Assembly: GCA_023055425.1 (NCBI GenBank)
Contig: JALGPY010000002.1
Location: forward strand, 133,692,427 to 133,756,426
DNA length: 64,000 nt
Direction: 5' to 3'
Source of the DNA: Linanthus parryae
Taxonomy: Eukaryota > Streptophyta > Magnoliopsida > Ericales > Polemoniaceae
The position numbers and the translations under genes were made by a program. Positions 21,790 to 33,387 of the stretch are shown piece after piece. Under the pieces are notes generated by a model. That model saw only the letters and a list, made by a program, of their open reading frames with translations. It searched no databases and was not told the origin of the DNA. The number at the start of each line of letters is the position of its first letter. Position 1 is the stretch's first letter.

Positions 21790-24700
21790 ATTTAGCATGC
21801 CCAATTCCAGCCTTAGAGCCGAAAATCTTTCATCCAGCAATGGTTTAGTGAAGATATCTGCAAGTTGCATGTTAGTAGAAACAAATTCAAGAAAAATATC
21901 ACCTTTCTTAGCATGATCTCTAATGAAATGGTGTCTGACATCAATATGCTATGTTCTTGAATGCTGAACAAGATTATTTTTAATTGATATTGCACTAGTT
22001 TCGTCACATTTTATAGGTATACTTCTGAAATCAAATCCAAGATCTCTCAATTGTTAAGAAATCCATAATACCTGTGAGCAACAGGCTCCTGCAGCTATGT
22101 ATTCAGCTTCAGCTGTTGATAAAGCAACTGAGTTTTGTTTCTTGGAGTGGCAACTGATCAAGGAGGATCCAATGAATTGACAAGTTCCTGAAGTGCTTTT
22201 CTTATCAACTTTGTAACTTGCAAAGTCAGCATCTGAATATCCATACAAATAAAAGTTAGAATGTCTTGAATACCAAAGCCCTAAGTCTTTGGTACCATTT
22301 AGATATCTGAAGATTCTTTTCACATCACTTAAGTGTGATTCCTTTGGATCAGCTTGAAAACTTGCACACATACATACACTGAACATGATATCTGGTCTAC
22401 TAGCAGTAAGGTATAGTAATGATCCAATCTTACCTCTATACTCTTTCACATTGACACTCTTATCAGATTCATCCTTATCTAAGGACAGTGTAGAGCTCAC
22501 AGGGGTCTTAATTTCTTTGGATTGAGACATACTATACTTGTTCAACAAGTACCTAGTGTACTTGCTTCGATGTAGAAAGATGCCCTTATTCATCTGATTT
22601 ATTTGAAGTCCAAGGAAGAAGTTCAGCTCTCCCATCATGCTCATTTTAAATTCTCTGCTCATAAGACTTGAAAATTCTTTGCACAATAGATCATTAGTAG
22701 CTCGAAATAAAAAATCATCAACATAATATGAACTACAAGTAAATATTTCTCATGGGTCTTTATGAAAAGGGTATTGTCTACTAATCCTCTTTTGAAATCA
22801 TTTTGAAGCAAAATTTTTGACAATCTTTCATACCAAGCTCTTCGAGCTTGTTTCAAACCATAAAGAGCTTTGTAAAGTTTGTAAACATGATCTGGAAACT
22901 TGTCATTTTCAAAACCAGGAGGTTGTGCAACATAAACTTCCTCTTGCAAGTATCCATTCAAAAATGTACATTTCATATCCATCTGAAATAGCTTCATGTT
23001 CTTGTAGGATGCAAAGGCAAGTAAAATTCTAATTACTTCTAACCTGGCAACAAGAGCAAAAGTTTCCTGATAATAAATACCTTCTTCTTGGTTGTAAACT
23101 TGAGAAATTAACCTTGATTTGTTCCTGATTACTTTGCCACTTTCATCCAATTTGTTTCTAAACACCCATCTGGTACCAATGACAGGCTGGTTTGTTGGTG
23201 GGGGAACTAGGTTTCACACCTTATTTCTTTCAAACTCATTGAGTTCATTTTGCATAGCTATAATCCAGTTTGATTCTTGTAATGCTTCCTGCACAGTCCT
23301 AATAAAAGCATTAAAAGAACAAAGATTCTTCAACTGTGATCTTTTTTGTGTACCAGTAGTTGGATCAGAGATGATGTTGTCAACTAGATGAGAATAAAGA
23401 TATTTGAATCTCTTTATTGAAGACCAGGGTTCAGAATCTCCATATTGCTTCTCTGGTCTTAAAGTAGTAGCCTGATCACTCATGTATGTCTAATCATCCT
23501 TATCAAGGCTTTGATCTCTATTTTCAAGGCCTTGAGACCTATTTTCAAGGTCTTGAAAATGTCTTATGTTTCCTTCTGAACCTTTCTTGAAACCATGTAA
23601 ATTTTCAGCTTCTTCTTCTTATTCATGCTTGTTTAGATTCAAGTCTGCAAAACTTTCACTCAAAGAACCATCATAGCTTTCATCAAAATAACATGGATAC
23701 TTTCTTCAACCATCTTGTTTGTTTTATTATAAATTCCATAAGCTTTACTAGTGAGAGAGTAACCAAGAAAGATACCTTCATCACTTCTTGCATCAAACTT
23801 ACCCAAGTTGGCCTTTCCATTGTTGTGGACAAAACATGTGCATCCAAAGGGCTTGAAATGTGAAATGTGCATCAGCTTGAAAACTTGCACACATACATAC
23901 ACTGAACATGATATCTGGTCTACTAGCAGTAAGGTATAGTAATGATCCAATCTTACCTCTATACTCTTTCACATTGACACTCTTATCAGATTCATCCTTA
24001 TCTAAGGACAGTGTAGAGCTCACAGGGGTCTTAATTTCTTTGGATTGAGACATACTATACTTGTTCAACAAGTCCCTAGTGTACTTGCTTCGATGTAGAA
24101 AGATGCCCTTCTTCATCTGATTTATTTGAAGTCCAAGGAAGAAGTTCAGCTATCCCATCATGCTCATTTTAAATTCTCTGCTCATAAGACTTGAAAATTC
24201 TTTGCACAATAGATCATTAGTAGCTCGAAATAAAAAATCATCAACATAATATGAACTACAAGTAAATATTTCTCATGGGTCTTTATGAGAAGGGTATTGT
24301 CTACTAATCCTCTTTTGGAATAATTTTCAAGCGAAATTTTTGACAATCTTTCATACCAAGCTCTTCGAGCTTGTTTCAAACCATAAAGAGCTTTGTAAAG
24401 TTTGTAAACATGATCTGGAAACTTGTCATTTTCAAAACCAGGAGGTTGTGAAACATAAACTTCCTCTTGCAAGTATCCATTCAAAAATGTACATTTCATA
24501 TCCATCTGAAATAGCTTCATGTTCTTGTAGGATGCAAAGGCAAGTAAAATTCTAATTACTTCTAACCTGGCAACAAGAGAAAACGTTTCCTCATAATAAA
24601 TACCTTCTTCTTGGTTGTAAACTTGAGAAATTAACCTTGATTTGTTCCTGATTACTTTGCCACTTTCATCCAATTTGTTTCTAAACACCCATCTGGTACC

Positions 24701-26400
24701 AATGACAGGCTGGTTTGTTGGTGGGGGAACTAGGTTTCACACCTTATTTCTTTCAAACTCATTGAGTTCATTTTGCATAGCTATAATCCAGTTTGATTCT
24801 TGTAATGCTTCCTTCACAGTCCTAATAAAAGCATTAAAAGCACAAAGATTCTTCAACTGTGATCTTTTTTGTGTACGAGTAGTTGGATCAGAGATGATGT
24901 TGTCAACTGGATGAGAAGAAAGATATTTGAATCTCTTTATTGAAGACCAGGGTTCAGAATCTCCATATTGCTTCTCTGGTCTTAAATTAGTAGCCTGATC
25001 ACTCATGTCTTTCTAATCATCCTTATCAAGGCTTTGATCTCTATTTTCAAGGCCTTGAGATCTATTTTCAAGGTCTTGAAAATGTCTTATGTTTCCTTCT
25101 GAACCTTTCTTGAAACCATGTAAATTTTCAACTTCTTCTTCTTATTCATGCTTGTTTAGATTCAAGTCTGCAAAACTTTCACTCAAAGAACCATCATATC
25201 TTTCATCAAAATAACATGAATACTTTCTTCAACCATCTTGTTTGTTTTATTATAAATTCCATAAGCTTTACTAGTGAGAGAGTAACCAAGAAAGATACCT
25301 TCATCACTTCTTGCATCAAACTTACCCAAGTTGGCCTTTCCATTGTTGTGGACAAAACATGTGCATCCAAAGGGCTTGAAATATGAAATGGTTGACTTTC
25401 TCTCTTTGAATAGTTCGTAGGGGGTGTTCTTCAGTAGAGGTCTGATAAAGCACATGTTCAAAATATGGTTTGCTGTATTCACAGCTTCTGTCCAATAGTG
25501 TTTTGGCAGCTTGCTTTCTAAAAGCATTGTTCTTGACATATCTTCAAGAGTCATGTTCTTTCTTTCAACAAATCCATTCTGTTATTGTGGAGTTCTAGGA
25601 GAAGGGAAATTGTGACAGATACCGTGTTTAACACAGAATAAATCAAATTCTAATTGATCAAACTCTCTACCATGATCACTTCTGATTGAAGCAATAGGTA
25701 AGTTTTTCAAGGTTTGAAGTTCTCAGCAAAGCATTGAAAATTTAAATAGGGCTTTAGATTTTTCTTTAAGAAACATAAACCAAGTAAATATTGAATAGTC
25801 ATCTACAATAACTAGCATATACCTCTTATCTTTTGGAGTAAGAGTCCTCATAGGACCACAGAGATCCATGTGAAGTAATTCAATAGGTCTAGTAGTACTT
25901 ACAATCTTTTTTAGCTTGAATGAGCTTCTGGTCTGCTTACCCTGAGCACATGCTTTGCATACTTCATCATCTTTGAACTTAATGGATGGTAATCCTCTTA
26001 TTAGATCTTTGGAGATCAATTTGTTCAAGGTATGCAAGCTAACATGACCAAGCTTTGAATCATCTTTCAAGGCCTTTAGGCACTTCAAGCTTTCACCTGC
26101 AACTTTATTAGTCTAAAAATTATAAACATTGTTTGATCTAGAGGTTGTGAGAATGCAATTGCCTGATTTCTCATTCTCCACCACACACTTCTCTTTATCA
26201 AATATAACCTTATTACCATCAACTAGATATACATCGGAAATTGAATTTCCAAAATATGTACCAACTTTACCAATACCAAGAATGTTGCATTTGTCTTTTT
26301 CACCAAGTGTAATTGAACCTTTTGATTGCTCTTTCCATTATGAGAATAGATATCTCTTTCCACTCATGTGTCTTGAGCAACCACTGTCCATAAATCACAT
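21790..26400 (-). pseudogene. Sirevirus-like pol relic, partly duplicated (copy 1)
   Basis: Read leftwards. Protease: MDSGCSRHM, with the D-S-G codons at 26380-26388. Integrase: GHVSLHTLNKL and CKACAQGK zinc region, LLHMDLCGP, VIVDDYSIFTW (25723-26088), then after a frameshift ERKNMTLEDMSRTML and KPFGCTCFVHN (25183-25554). RT: SRLISQVYNQEEGIYY, FQMDMKCTFLNG, LYGLKQARRAWYERL. A 1.52-kb tandem duplication means the order is integrase, RT, integrase C-terminus again, RT again. In the left unit the YVDD active site is intact (22714-22725) but lies in a shifted frame from the upstream RT. RNase H: LYGYSDADFASYKVDKKSTSG and SKKQNSVALSTAEAEYIAAG (22054-22686), then a frameshifted end (DIFTKPLL region). 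Multiple frameshifts and stops make it non-functional. Confidence 0.88.
22348..25393. repeat. Internal 1.52-kb tandem duplication in Sirevirus-like pol (copy 1)
   Basis: Segment 22348-23867 repeats directly as 23871-25390 at a constant offset of 1523, with tgc at 23868-23870 between the units. The junction lies within gaaatgtgcatcagcttg, where atcagcttg is the first unit's start. By eye the units differ at about 1.5 percent, more than the two 35-kb copies do, so the duplication looks older than the segmental one. It covers the integrase C-terminus and most of RT. Confidence 0.93.
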
Positions 26401-26445
26401 CTATTCTTTGACATTGGTGACAACCTGCAAACACCAATCACTGCC

Positions 26446-28297
26446 TTACCCAGCTGTTAGACCAAGTGTGGAATTCGACTCATATTCAGGATCAACCATG
26501 TTAGTTGGTCTGACCCCTTTAGGAACCCAAATATGTTTCACTTGTCCTTTGAGTTGAAATGAGAATGTGTTCCTCATTATGTGAGGGTCTCTTCTTCTGA
26601 AAGGACAAGTCATCTTAACATGTCCAATTTTATTATAGAAATGACACTTAGGAGAAGTTTTGTTTCTATCTTTTACAAATCTGGTATTATTCTTTCTTGG
26701 AAAATTTGGATTGTATCCAATACAAGTTTTGTGAACAGACTTTGAACTTACTCCAAGAATCAAGTTCAACTTGTGTTCTGAGCTTGCAAGCTTGGCTTTG
26801 ACTAATTCTGGTTCTTGAAGTTTCTCAGTAAGAGTAGTATTTTGTTTATCTAATTCATCAACTTGATGTCTCAGATTAATAAGGCTATCACTCAGCAGAG
26901 AGTTCACAGTGACTACTTCCTTGACTTGTGTTTTCAAGGATTTGAAACTAGTTTTCAAGGTCTTGAAATCACATTCAGTTTTCTTCTGAGAGATTTCAAG
27001 ATTCTGATTCAGAAAAACAAGATGTAAATTCTCTTTTGTTTGCTCATGAACTTTTTCTTGAAAAACTCTAATCTCTTTCAGATAGTCATCTTCATTTAAA
27101 ATCATTGTTCTAAGATAATCTGAGAGGACTTATTTTGGTATTGAAAACAAACAATTTACCATTACCTCAGTGTTCTTTTCAGAACTTTCATCATGCTTGG
27201 TCTTAAAGCATAGGTTGGCATGTTCTTCTTCAGATTCAGAGTAACTTGAGGTATCTGAATCACTCCATGAAGCTATCATAGCTTTCTTTCTTCTGTCATG
27301 ATCTTTCTTTTGGAATTTCTTGCTTTTCTTGTGTAGACAGTCTCTAATCAAGTGTCCTACATCACCACACTCAAAGCAATTCATGACTTTTGATTTATTA
27401 TTTTTTGAAGAAGACTTACCTTTGTAGTCCTTGCTACTGGATGATCTGTGTCTTTCTCGTTTGAAGTCTTTGTTTTCAAAGTTTTTCTTCATTTTAAGGA
27501 TTTTGGTTATGGATTTGGAAATCAAAGCAAATGGATCTTCATCATCATCCTGAGTTTCAAGGGTTTAAATTTTCTAATTGTCTTTAGCCTTGAGTGCTAA
27601 GTTATTGACACCTTGTAGTAGCTCTCCATAAGCTTCATTCATGGATATTTAATGTGTCAGAAGCTTCCCTTGTAGGTGATCAAGTTGGAGTGATGAGAGA
27701 TCTTGAGCTTCCTCAATAGTAGTAGTCTTTGGTTCCTATTTTGCCTTTGGAAGACTTCTCAGAATCTTCCTCACCTTTTCTTCATTGGAAATATGCTTTC
27801 CCAATGAGTCAAGGTTATTGACAATGTCTTTGAACCTTTTGAACATGGCTCTGATTGACTCATCTGCATTCATCTTGAATAACTCATATTGTCTGAGATA
27901 GATGTTGATCTTGGTTTGCTTGACTTGGATAGTTCCTTCAAATGTCACCACAAGCTTATCCCATATCTCATTGGCAGTCTTACAGCCTGAAATCCTGTTG
28001 AATTAATCTGTAATCAAAGCACAATACAAGATATTAATAGCTTCGAAATTTTTAGAGAATTGTTCTAATTTAGATTAAGAGAGAGAGAGAGTCATCAGAT
28101 TCGGGAGTTTTAGTCCCATCTTTCTCTGTGTAGAAAGTGTGAGGTCCATTCTGAATAATGGTCCATAGCTCTATGTCTTGATCAATGATGAACATTTTCA
28201 TCAATGCTTTCCAGTGAGCAAAATTATCTCCACAAAATAGATGAGGTCTGTTAGATGCTCTTCTCTGTGAGAAACCACCATCACCTGCAGTACTCAT
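26446..28297 (-). pseudogene. Sirevirus-like gag relic (copy 1)
   Basis: Starts at ATG 28297 (MSTAGDGG), about 35 bp inside the primer site. N terminus: NRPHLFCGDNFAHWKALM and DIELWTIIQNGP, the gag start conserved in Sirevirus copia (usually RPPLF.G.NY..WK..M). A CT-dinucleotide run near 28075 has shifted the frame (28070 stop). Core: VTFEGTIQVKQTKINIYLRQYELFKM-like region (27736-27951; UBN2 gag). CCHC knuckle CFECGDVGHLIRDC (about 27345-27390), acidic SWSDSDTSSYSESEEE, then a coiled-coil-like segment and a second, C-x2-N-type knuckle CHFYNKIGHVKMTC with IWVPKG (26446-27105). The long gag with two knuckle-like motifs is typical of this lineage. Stops at 28070, 27736, 27130 and 26446 break it. 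Confidence 0.85.
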
Positions 28298-28331
28298 GAT
28301 CACCAGATGGTTAATTTATACAGTGATACAA

Positions 28332-28343
28332 GCTCTGATCCCA
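28332..28343 (-). other. Sirevirus-like primer-binding site (copy 1)
   Basis: Minus strand reads TGGGATCAGAGC, one mismatch from the tRNA-Met site TGGTATCAGAGC, two bases from the 5' LTR edge at 28346. Copy 2 has lost it. Confidence 0.8.
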
Positions 28344-28345
28344 AT

Positions 28346-29638
28346 TGGAAGGGGAGTAAGCATGTATAAATGCATCACAAATACTCTAGAAGGGGGGTTT
28401 AATAGAGTATGTAAAGTTTTTGTAAAACTTACAAAGATGAGAGTTTCTATGAAGAGTAATGAAGTTCAAGGCCTTGAAAACAGTTTCAAGCCTTTGAAGT
28501 GAAATACAGTTTAAGTGAAAAATAGACAAATCTTTTTCAAGGCCTTGAAAACAGTTTCAAACCCTTGAAAACAGACTAGTTTGAATGTTGTGCAAAACAA
28601 GTATGAGAATGTAATGATAAATGAAAGAGACGGGATTTATAAAGTTCAGTCCACTTGGACCTACGTCTTTACCTCAGGGATCTTCTCCCTGCAGGATTTT
28701 GAACACAATTCTTATTAATCAAAAGCTAAGACGTAGATCACAAGCACATAGATATGCCTTACTCTGTTACAGCTTGTGGTTCTCACTAACCTATCTAGTA
28801 CATTCTCTAGCTAACTGATTAACTAAGAATTCTATATTGTTCACTTTGAACAATCGTTGAGAATGAGAGCTAGAAGTAATATAAGAATGATATACAAATT
28901 AAGTTCAGAATAGAAGAACACTGGAAGTGGAACTGCAGTGTAAAATGCAGTGATTTTCTGTGAGATGGATTGTGAGAATGATGTGCTTCTTTGATGCTTT
29001 TTAATCCTGAAATTTGTCACTCTTTTTGCCCGTTGAGTGTTGTATCAAATGCTTCAAATTGAGCTCCATTTATACTTCTCAAAAGTTCAACAAATCTTCC
29101 TAATTTTCAGCAACAAACTTCCTGTTTATTAGGCAACAATCTTTGACTTCTCCAACAGTCTTCCCAACGGATAGTTGATCAGAATCTTCAAAGATAATAA
29201 GTTGATCTTGTCTTTAATCGTATTGATATGCTGCCATGAGTGTCTGATTGATCACAGAATAATATTCTCTTTATATTTCCTTTCCTGCAAAACCCAGGTT
29301 AGGAAACCAATCATGCAAAATAGGAAATGAATTTTCCCCGCAGAACTAAGTCAAACAGGTTAATTAGATGAAGTCTAAGTGAATCAAGACCTTTTTTATT
29401 TAATCATAAAGTAATAACAGATAAAATATAGGGGTGAGAGAGTTAGAATAAGATCAGAAGAACTCGGAAAAACTCCCCCTTAGAATATGCATACAGGTCA
29501 GACAGTTTCAAGGCTTGGAATGCTGTTTAAAGGCTAGTTCAAGCATGTGAAACATCTGACAATTCAAGGCTTTGAAAACTGTTTCAAGGCCTTGAAATTG
29601 CTCTGATATTTCAAGCTTGTGAAACCTCTAAACTTACA
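28346..29638 (-). repeat. Sirevirus-like 5' LTR (copy 1)
   Basis: Plus strand starts tggaaggggagtaagc and ends aaacttaca. Matches 19015-20314 over its whole length with roughly 10 percent differences. TATAAA on the minus strand at 29069-29074. Palindromic ttcaaggccttgaa words recur near 28466, 28538, 29505, 29560 and 29583. Bounded outside by TSD gtgtg (29639-29643). Confidence 0.9.
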
Positions 29639-30468
29639 GTGTGTGACCCTGTAGGTTTCTATTATGTTGGTAGTAACAATTACAAACATTGAGAGGTGTC
29701 TAGCAACACATCCATGTCAACCAGCATATCGAAATAGCCAGTGACCTGAGAAACCTTGTGCCCCATGTTACCCTTTTGTATATGTCCCTTTGTCTCCATA
29801 CCCGAATTGGACACGATACATAAATGTCACACTCATATACCAAATCCATAGTTTCTCGATCCTGGGAATAGGCGTATCTATACAGATAAAAACAATATCA
29901 CATTTTGTTTTATCTGAGTCTGGCCAAACATTCCATGAGCACAGCCCCTCGAGTGGCCCATGGATATTTTCTCCCATTATGTGTGAGGGACGAATCTTAT
30001 CTACATCACTACCATCTCTCACATTGCTTCATATAATGTCCGATTATCTTTTTATAATTAGCCCCTGTTACGGTTTAATGTTTGGCGCGATCAATACATG
30101 ATATTTCACAACTAAAGTATCTGGTGACTTCAAGTCTAAGGACTACAACACCATTTTCACTACGAGAAAGCACTTGTGACTTTCACATAAGTTATATGTA
30201 GCCTTCTCGTGGAGGGTCAATTCAGTATGCCATTACTCCTAATGCATACCCATGTGTTAGACTTGATATCTCCATATCAATCTACCCACATACTAGTCTC
30301 CATGCATAGTGACTGTCATATTAATAAATATACTTGACTATGGATATTTAAGATAAACAACAATTTCAATTTACGGACTTCATTATATAAATAATAAATG
30401 AATAATCTAGCTAAAACAATGTTATAATAAAATAAGATTGCCTCTAGGGTATCTACTCTAATAGAAAA

Positions 30469-33126
30469 GAAGTGCAAGCCCAATAATGAAGGAAACAGAT
30501 AGGGGCAATAACGTGGTTACCAAATGAAGAAGGGGAACTCAGCATACTTGTGATACATCAAGGATGTCTCAAAGGAAGAGACAATCCCTTTTAAGGTCTG
30601 TATTTATTAAGTGCTCCCCATGGTGAGGGAATAATTATGTAACGACCACATCTTGGAATAAGACTCTAGGTTTAGATTAGCTTTACCTCTAGAACTTTTC
30701 ATGAAGAAGAAAGATGGCAGTTTAAGATTGTGCATCCACTATCGAGAGTTAAATAGCGCAACAATCAAGGAAAAATACCCTTTTACCTCGGATTGATGCT
30801 TTCTTCGATCAGTTACAAGGGGAAAGTGTGTTCTCGAAGATTGATTTGAGGTCGGGATATCATCAGTTATGTGTCACTGAAAAGGATGTCCGAAAATAGC
30901 CTTCAAAACAAGGTATGGTCCCTATTAATTCACTATCATGCCTTTTGGTCTGAATAACGCACCTGAAGTGTTTATGTAGTTGATGAATCGAGTCATACAA
31001 CCATTTCTGAATTTCTCTGTGGTAGTCTTCATTTACGACATCCTTGTATACTCCAAGAGTGAGGAGAACCATGAAGCACATCTCAGAAAAGTGTTGGAAA
31101 CTATGAAGAAGGATTAATTGTATGCTAAACTGTCTAAATGCGAGTTTTGGCTAAATCAAGTTCCTTTTCAGGCTCATATAATCTCAAATAAGGGATAGCA
31201 GTAAATCCTGTAAAGATTTCGGTAATCAAGGATTGACCAACACCGAAGGACGTGTCAGAAATACGAAGTTTTCTTTTTTTGGCAAGTTATTACAGGCATT
31301 TTGTGAAAGATTTCTCAATGATTTCTAGGCCATTGAATACTTTAACGAAGAAGACAGTGAAACATAAGTTGAGTGAAAGTTTTTAAGATACATTCCAGAC
31401 TCTAAAAGAGAAGGTGAATACATCACCTGTATTGGCTCTACCGAAGGATTTAGGAGAATTTGAAGTGTATAGTGAGACGTCGAAGAAATTACCGGGATGT
31501 TTCCTTATGCAAGAAAGAAGAGTCATTGCCTATGCATTAAGAAATTTGCAAGCCCACGAGGATAATTATGCCACACATGAATTAGATTTTTCCGCTATTG
31601 TTTTTCATTTTGAAGATAGGGAAACATCACCTATATGGTTCTGCCATGAATGTTATGCTAATTTTGCTATACTGGCTATGCCATGAGTTTAGAAAAGTCA
31701 ACATCGAAGTTGTGAGACAAGGAGTAAATAATTTACTCACAAGTATGACAGTCTTGCCAGATGTATTCGAAGATATCTGAAGTAACCAACCAGGAGATGT
31801 GAAGTTGGAAATGATCAAGAAGAAGATTGCTGCATGGCAAGCCAAAGGATTTAAGATCCACGACGATGTGAGCATTCGCTACAAGGAGAGATTATGTATA
31901 CCGCTAAAGTGTGTGGAAACTAAGGAAAATTTCATGTGTGAAGTGCACAACACACCATGCTCCATACAACCTGGATGTGACATGATTTATAAATATCTGA
32001 AGAACACGTTTTGGTAGCCTAGTATGAAGAAGAAGTAGTAGAATCTGTAGCACGGTGTTTGATGTGTCAGAAGGTGAAGTTCGAGAACAAGAAAATAGGG
32101 TTTGGTTCAGCCATTTGAAGTTTCGGTTGGAAGTGAGACTCCATTTTGATGTACTTTGTGACAACTTTACCGACACCTAAAAATGAATTCAATTAGATTT
32201 GGGTTGTAGTGGATAGATTGACAAAGACTTTGGAGTTCATTCCGATGAAAGATACATGGAAAATGTCGCAAAGTGCCGATGCATATGTGAAAAACATTGT
32301 GAGGTATCATGGTGATCCATGTTTGATTGTGTGTGACAGGGATCCCAATTTTCTCCTCCACTTATAGAAGGCTTTGGAATAAGCAATCGGACCAAAGTTG
32401 AATGTTAGCAGAACTTTCCATCCTGCCAACTAATGGTCAAATAGAGAGAACTACACAAACAAGGATATGCTAAGGGCGCGTGTCATGGATTTACAAGGAT
32501 CTTTGGTTGACAGACAACCATAGATAGATTTCTTGTACAATAATAGTCACAACACCAGTATTGATATGGCACCACACGAAGCTCATTGTGGTAGGGAAGT
32601 GTCGAACGCTAATATGTTGGAGTGATATTACGAAGACAGTAGTGATTGGTTTATAAATAATAGAAGAGGTGAAGGTTTAAGTGAGACTAATCCAGCAGCG
32701 ATGAAAGAAGCACATGATAGGAAAAATTCGAATGCAGATCAGAAGAGAAGACCACTAGAATTTCAGGTTTATGAAAAGGCTTTTCTGAAAGTCTCTCCTA
32801 TCAAAGGTGTTATCAGATTTATTCAGACAGGGAGCCCGAAGTTCATAGGGCCTTACGATATTTTTGAGATAATTGGAGAAGTAGCTTATCGGTTAGACTT
32901 ACCATCCAACCTAGGACGTGTGCATAACTTGTTCCACATATCATAGTTGAAGATGTACATTCCCGATCCATCCCACATATTGAATCCTGAGGCAGTTGAG
33001 ATAGATCCTTCAGTGAGTTATGAGAAATATTCTTGATATGAAGACAAGATACACTCGCAGTAAGTGTTAATATTGGAAGTCGAAGATGAGTTGAAGAAGA
33101 AGTATCCGCACCTTTTTGATGAGTTA
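30469..33126 (+). pseudogene. Ty3/gypsy chromovirus pol relic (copy 1)
   Basis: Continues the chromovirus after the nested solo LTR. Order RT, RNase H, integrase, which defines Ty3/gypsy. [61 protein letters not shown], then VVVFIYDILVYSKSEENHE and LYAKLSKCEFWLNQVPF. The active-site DD is Y-D: tac at 31034-31036 replaces the first catalytic aspartate. RNase H: SPVLALPKDLGEFEVYSETSKK and VIAYALRNLQAHEDNYATHELDF (31414-31620). Integrase: H-x-C2 zinc region with EVHNTPCSIQPGCD and CLMCQKVK, core VVVDRLTKTLEF, VRYHGDPCLIVCDRDPNF, then PANxWSNREN. C-terminus GSPKFIGPYDIFEIIGEVAYRLDLP (32701-32946) and a decayed chromodomain ending ELKKKYPHLFDEL. Protease and gag knuckle are missing. Many stops and frameshifts. 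Confidence 0.9.
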
Positions 33127-33373
33127 TAGTGAGTTCCAGGGACGTCACTCCTATAAGTGGGAGAGGATGTAACCCTTAATGTTTCTCCTTACCACTACAT
33201 TGTCTTTTACTACATTGCATGCTATGTGTTTCGTTTATATTTACATTTCGGCTGACGTGAGATTACCACTCTAGTACCTCTACTCTAGCACCGGCGAATT
33301 TAGTTGTACTTTGAGCTTGTGGTTTATTTCGTACAGGATCATTTGGTTTAAGCTTCAAGGACGAATCTCTCTT

Positions 33374-33387
33374 CAAGGAGGGAAGGA
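33374..33387 (+). other. Chromovirus polypurine tract (copy 1)
   Basis: Reads aaggagggaagga directly before tgaaataccc. It follows caaggacgaatctct, the stretch that precedes the PPT in plant chromoviruses (usually cgaggacgaaattct). Confidence 0.75.

Larger units (their letters stand above)
19015..29638 (-). mobile_element. Complete Sirevirus-like copia retrotransposon (copy 1)
   Basis: 10.6-kb minus-strand Ty1/copia element with two LTRs (about 1.3 kb), tRNA-Met primer site, gag, pol, an additional ORF after pol, and a polypurine tract. Perfect target duplication gtgtg at 19010-19014 and 29639-29643, inside the solo LTR. Gag features (SWSDSD..SESEEE acidic segment, IWVPKG motif), an ORF between pol and the 3' LTR and two PPT-like tracts fit the Sirevirus (SIRE/Maximus) lineage; the lineage name is my inference. 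LTRs differ by roughly 10 percent by eye, an old insertion. An internal 1.52-kb tandem duplication inflates the length. It carries many copies of a palindromic TTCAAGGCCTTGAA-like motif. Confidence 0.9.
9832..30463 (-). mobile_element. Solo LTR of a copia-A-related family, split by two insertions (copy 1)
   Basis: One LTR of about 1.4 kb survives in three pieces: 9832-10134, 18736-19014 and 29644-30463. Together they align along the whole copia-A LTR (17343-18735) at roughly 80 percent by eye, in the same order and orientation. The outer termini fit decayed TG..CA ends (cgcagg at left, aata at right) flanked by a perfect 5-bp duplication gaaaa (9827-9831 and 30464-30468), and chromovirus sequence lies on both sides. 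No internal element sequence is attached, so it is a solo LTR left by LTR-LTR recombination. The interval contains copia-A and the Sirevirus-like element. Confidence 0.88.

Noticed and set aside
33160..33180. Alternative chromovirus LTR start at ggatgtaaccc
   Set aside because: The tract gtgggagagga looks PPT-like, but the aggacgaatctct stretch and longer purine run at 33350-33387 match the conserved chromovirus pre-LTR pattern better.
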